Of a stretch of DNA of 38,006 nucleotides, positions 36,701 through 38,006 are shown piece by piece. The notes below the pieces were generated by a model. The model did not search any database and was not told the origin of the DNA. It worked only from the letters and a program-made list of their open reading frames with translations. The stretch lies in NCBI GenBank assembly GCA_030435675.1, contig JAUCMV010000028.1, forward strand, positions 1 through 38,006, in the 5' to 3' direction. Position 1 is the stretch's first letter, and every line of letters starts with the position of its first letter. A program made the translations under genes and the position numbers. This DNA comes from Steinernema hermaphroditum. Its lineage: Eukaryota; Nematoda; Chromadorea; Rhabditida; Steinernematidae.

Positions 36701-38006
36701 CTTTCAATTCGAGACAGATAGGGCCTTGTTCATGCAAAGAGTTCTGCATCTGACCCTCCTGCTCCAAAGTACCATAGCATTTTTATGATTGGATCTTGTA
36801 GAACTGCACGAGCCTGATCGAACGCGCCTATTCCCGTTGGGATTACTGTGGACTATCTTAGTTTCCTGCAAAACTTTCAATTCGAGACAGATAGGCCCTT
36901 GCTCACTCAAAGAGCTCTGCATCTGACCCTCCTGCTCCAAAGTACCATAGCATTTTTATGATTGGATCTTGTAGAACTGCACGAGCCTGATCGAACGCGC
37001 CTATTCCCGTTGGGATTACTGTGGACTATCTTAGTTTCCTGCAAAACTTTCAATTCGAGACAGATAGGGCCTTGTTCATGCAAAGAGTTCTGCATCTGAC
37101 CCTCCTGCTCCAAAGTACCATAGCATTTTTATGATTGGATCTTGTAGAACTGCACGAGCCTGATCGAACGCGCCTATTCCCGTTGGGATTACTGTGGACT
37201 ATCTTAGTTTCCTGCAAAACTTTCAATTCGAGACAGATAGGCCCTTGCTCACACCAAGAGCTCTGCAGCTGACCCTCCTGCTCCAAAGTACCATAGCATT
37301 TTTATGATTGGATCTTGTAGAACTGCACGAGCCTGATCGAACGCGCCTACTCCCGTTGGGATTACTGTGGACTATCTTAGTTTCCTGCAAAACTTTCAAT
37401 TCGAGACAGATAGGGCCTTGTTCATGCAAAGAGTTCTGCATCTGACCCTCCTGCTCCAAAGTACCATAGCATTTTTATGATTGGATCTTGTAGAACTGCA
37501 CGAGCCTGATCGAACGCGCCTATTCCCGTTGGGATTACTGTGGACTATCTTAGTTTCCTGCAAAACTTTCAATTCGAGACAGATAGGGCCTTGTTCATGC
37601 AAAGAGTTCTGCATCTGACCCTCCTGCTCCAAAGTACCATAGCATTTTTATGATTGGATCTTGTAGAACTGCACGAGCCTGATCGAACGCGCCTATTCCC
37701 GTTGGGATTACTGTGGACTATCTTAGTTTCCTGCAAAACTTTCAATTCGAGACAGATAGGGCCTTGTTCATGCAAAGAGTTCTGCATCTGACCCTCCTGC
37801 TCCAAAGTACCATAGCATTTTTATGATTGGATCTTGTAGAACTGCACGAGCCTGATCGAACGCGCCTATTCCCGTTGGGATTACTGTGGACTATCTTAGT
37901 TTCCTGCAAAACTTTCAATTCGAGACAGATAGGCCCTTGTTCATGCAAAGAGTTCTGCATCTGACCCTCCTGCTCCAAAGTACCATAGCATTTTTATGAT
38001 TGGATC
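33731..38006 (+). repeat. Mostly homogeneous right end of the array
   Basis: About 25 monomers, mostly majority sequence. Exceptions are a gggtttcc/actctcg copy near 34233-34252, gttcacac near 35866, gcccttgctcactcaaagagctc states near 36894-36918, and a copy near 37241-37270 with gctcacaccaagagctc plus a T-to-G change at 37268 (ctgcag) in the otherwise invariant block. Window R of the last complete copy reads ataggcccttg near 37931-37941. Unlike the left end there is no burst of indels here, and the window stops mid-monomer at ggatc. Confidence 0.88.

Larger units (their letters stand above)
1..38006 (+). repeat. Tandem satellite DNA array, 173-bp monomer, about 219 copies
   Basis: The same 173-bp unit is repeated head to tail from the first to the last base, always in the same orientation, with no unique sequence between copies. 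The period is read directly from the recurrence of landmarks such as gattggatct and gggattactgtgg. Monomers are about 45% G+C (78 of 173 in the consensus) with 6 CpG sites. Most copies appear identical; the rest differ at a handful of recurrent positions. Known biology: arrays of this type form centromeric, pericentromeric or subtelomeric heterochromatin in eukaryotes and evolve by unequal crossing-over and conversion. That this one is centromeric is inference. No internal spacer, transposon or gene was seen. The array continues beyond both window edges, because both ends lie inside a monomer. I do not recognise the family. Confidence 0.98.

Noticed and set aside
1405..37978. A 78-codon minus-strand open frame recurring every 173 bp, with a few fused versions of 136-141 codons and short plus-strand frames
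   Set aside because: Each is the same repeat sequence re-read. The open frame is 237 bp, longer than the 173-bp unit, so neighbours overlap by 64 bp in different frames (173 is not a multiple of 3). Single-base indels simply fuse or break them, and nothing suggests protein-level constraint.
1..38006. CRISPR array
   Set aside because: The unit is 173 bp with no unique spacers; the whole unit, including its most variable parts, is repeated.
1..38006. rDNA spacer, telomeric or microsatellite origin
   Set aside because: No rRNA sequence or telomere-type hexamer array was seen, and apart from the poly-G run there is no simple-sequence expansion.
1..38006. A novel multi-gene or defence-like system hidden in the repeat
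   Set aside because: Every base belongs to the same satellite register. No non-satellite segment large enough to hold a gene exists in the window.

Overview
The whole 38,006-base window is one uninterrupted satellite DNA array. I found no gene, RNA gene, transposon, CRISPR array or unique flanking sequence in it. A monomer of 173 bp, about 45% G+C, is repeated head to tail about 219 times in one orientation. A clean reference copy is 11691-11863. The open frames in the window are the same few frames re-read in each repeat, mostly a 237-bp minus-strand frame recurring every 173 bp, and I do not call any of them a gene. An array of this size and uniformity fits eukaryotic constitutive heterochromatin (centromeric, pericentromeric or subtelomeric). 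The monomer length is close to a nucleosome plus linker. I do not recognise the family and cannot name the species. The consensus has 6 CpGs against about 8.7 expected from its base composition, so CpG is only mildly depleted; this fits a lightly methylated genome or a young array, and proves neither.

Layout, left to right. Positions 1-1320 are unusually rich in indels and hold a run of 29 G (988-1016); this looks like a poorly polished contig end or a degenerate array edge. Positions 1321-5465 are a mosaic rich in a T-for-G subtype. One strongly diverged monomer segment lies at 5549-5663. Positions 5664-11044 are mixed. Positions 11045-17443 are highly homogeneous. Positions 17444-21490 contain clustered minority haplotypes. 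Positions 21491-25228 are highly homogeneous again. Positions 25229-28195 are a mosaic ending in a 9-bp insertion. Positions 28196-31810 are homogeneous. Positions 31811-33730 carry two more copies of the rare haplotype. Positions 33731-38006 are mostly homogeneous, with isolated variants near the right end.

The most informative pattern is where the monomers differ. Numbering the monomer from its gattggatct start, nearly all recurrent differences fall in two windows, positions 45-59 and 105-129. Two blocks stay almost invariant: 60-104 (45 bp), and 130-173 continuing into 1-44 of the next copy (88 bp). A rare haplotype (here called type D) changes both windows at once and occurs six times. 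The diverged monomer shares the D states in the second window, which suggests D is an older or sister lineage and the majority type a recent expansion.

There are no genes to work together. What the window records is satellite turnover: local expansion of near-identical monomers, relict haplotypes between the expansions, and strict preservation of monomer length over most of the array.
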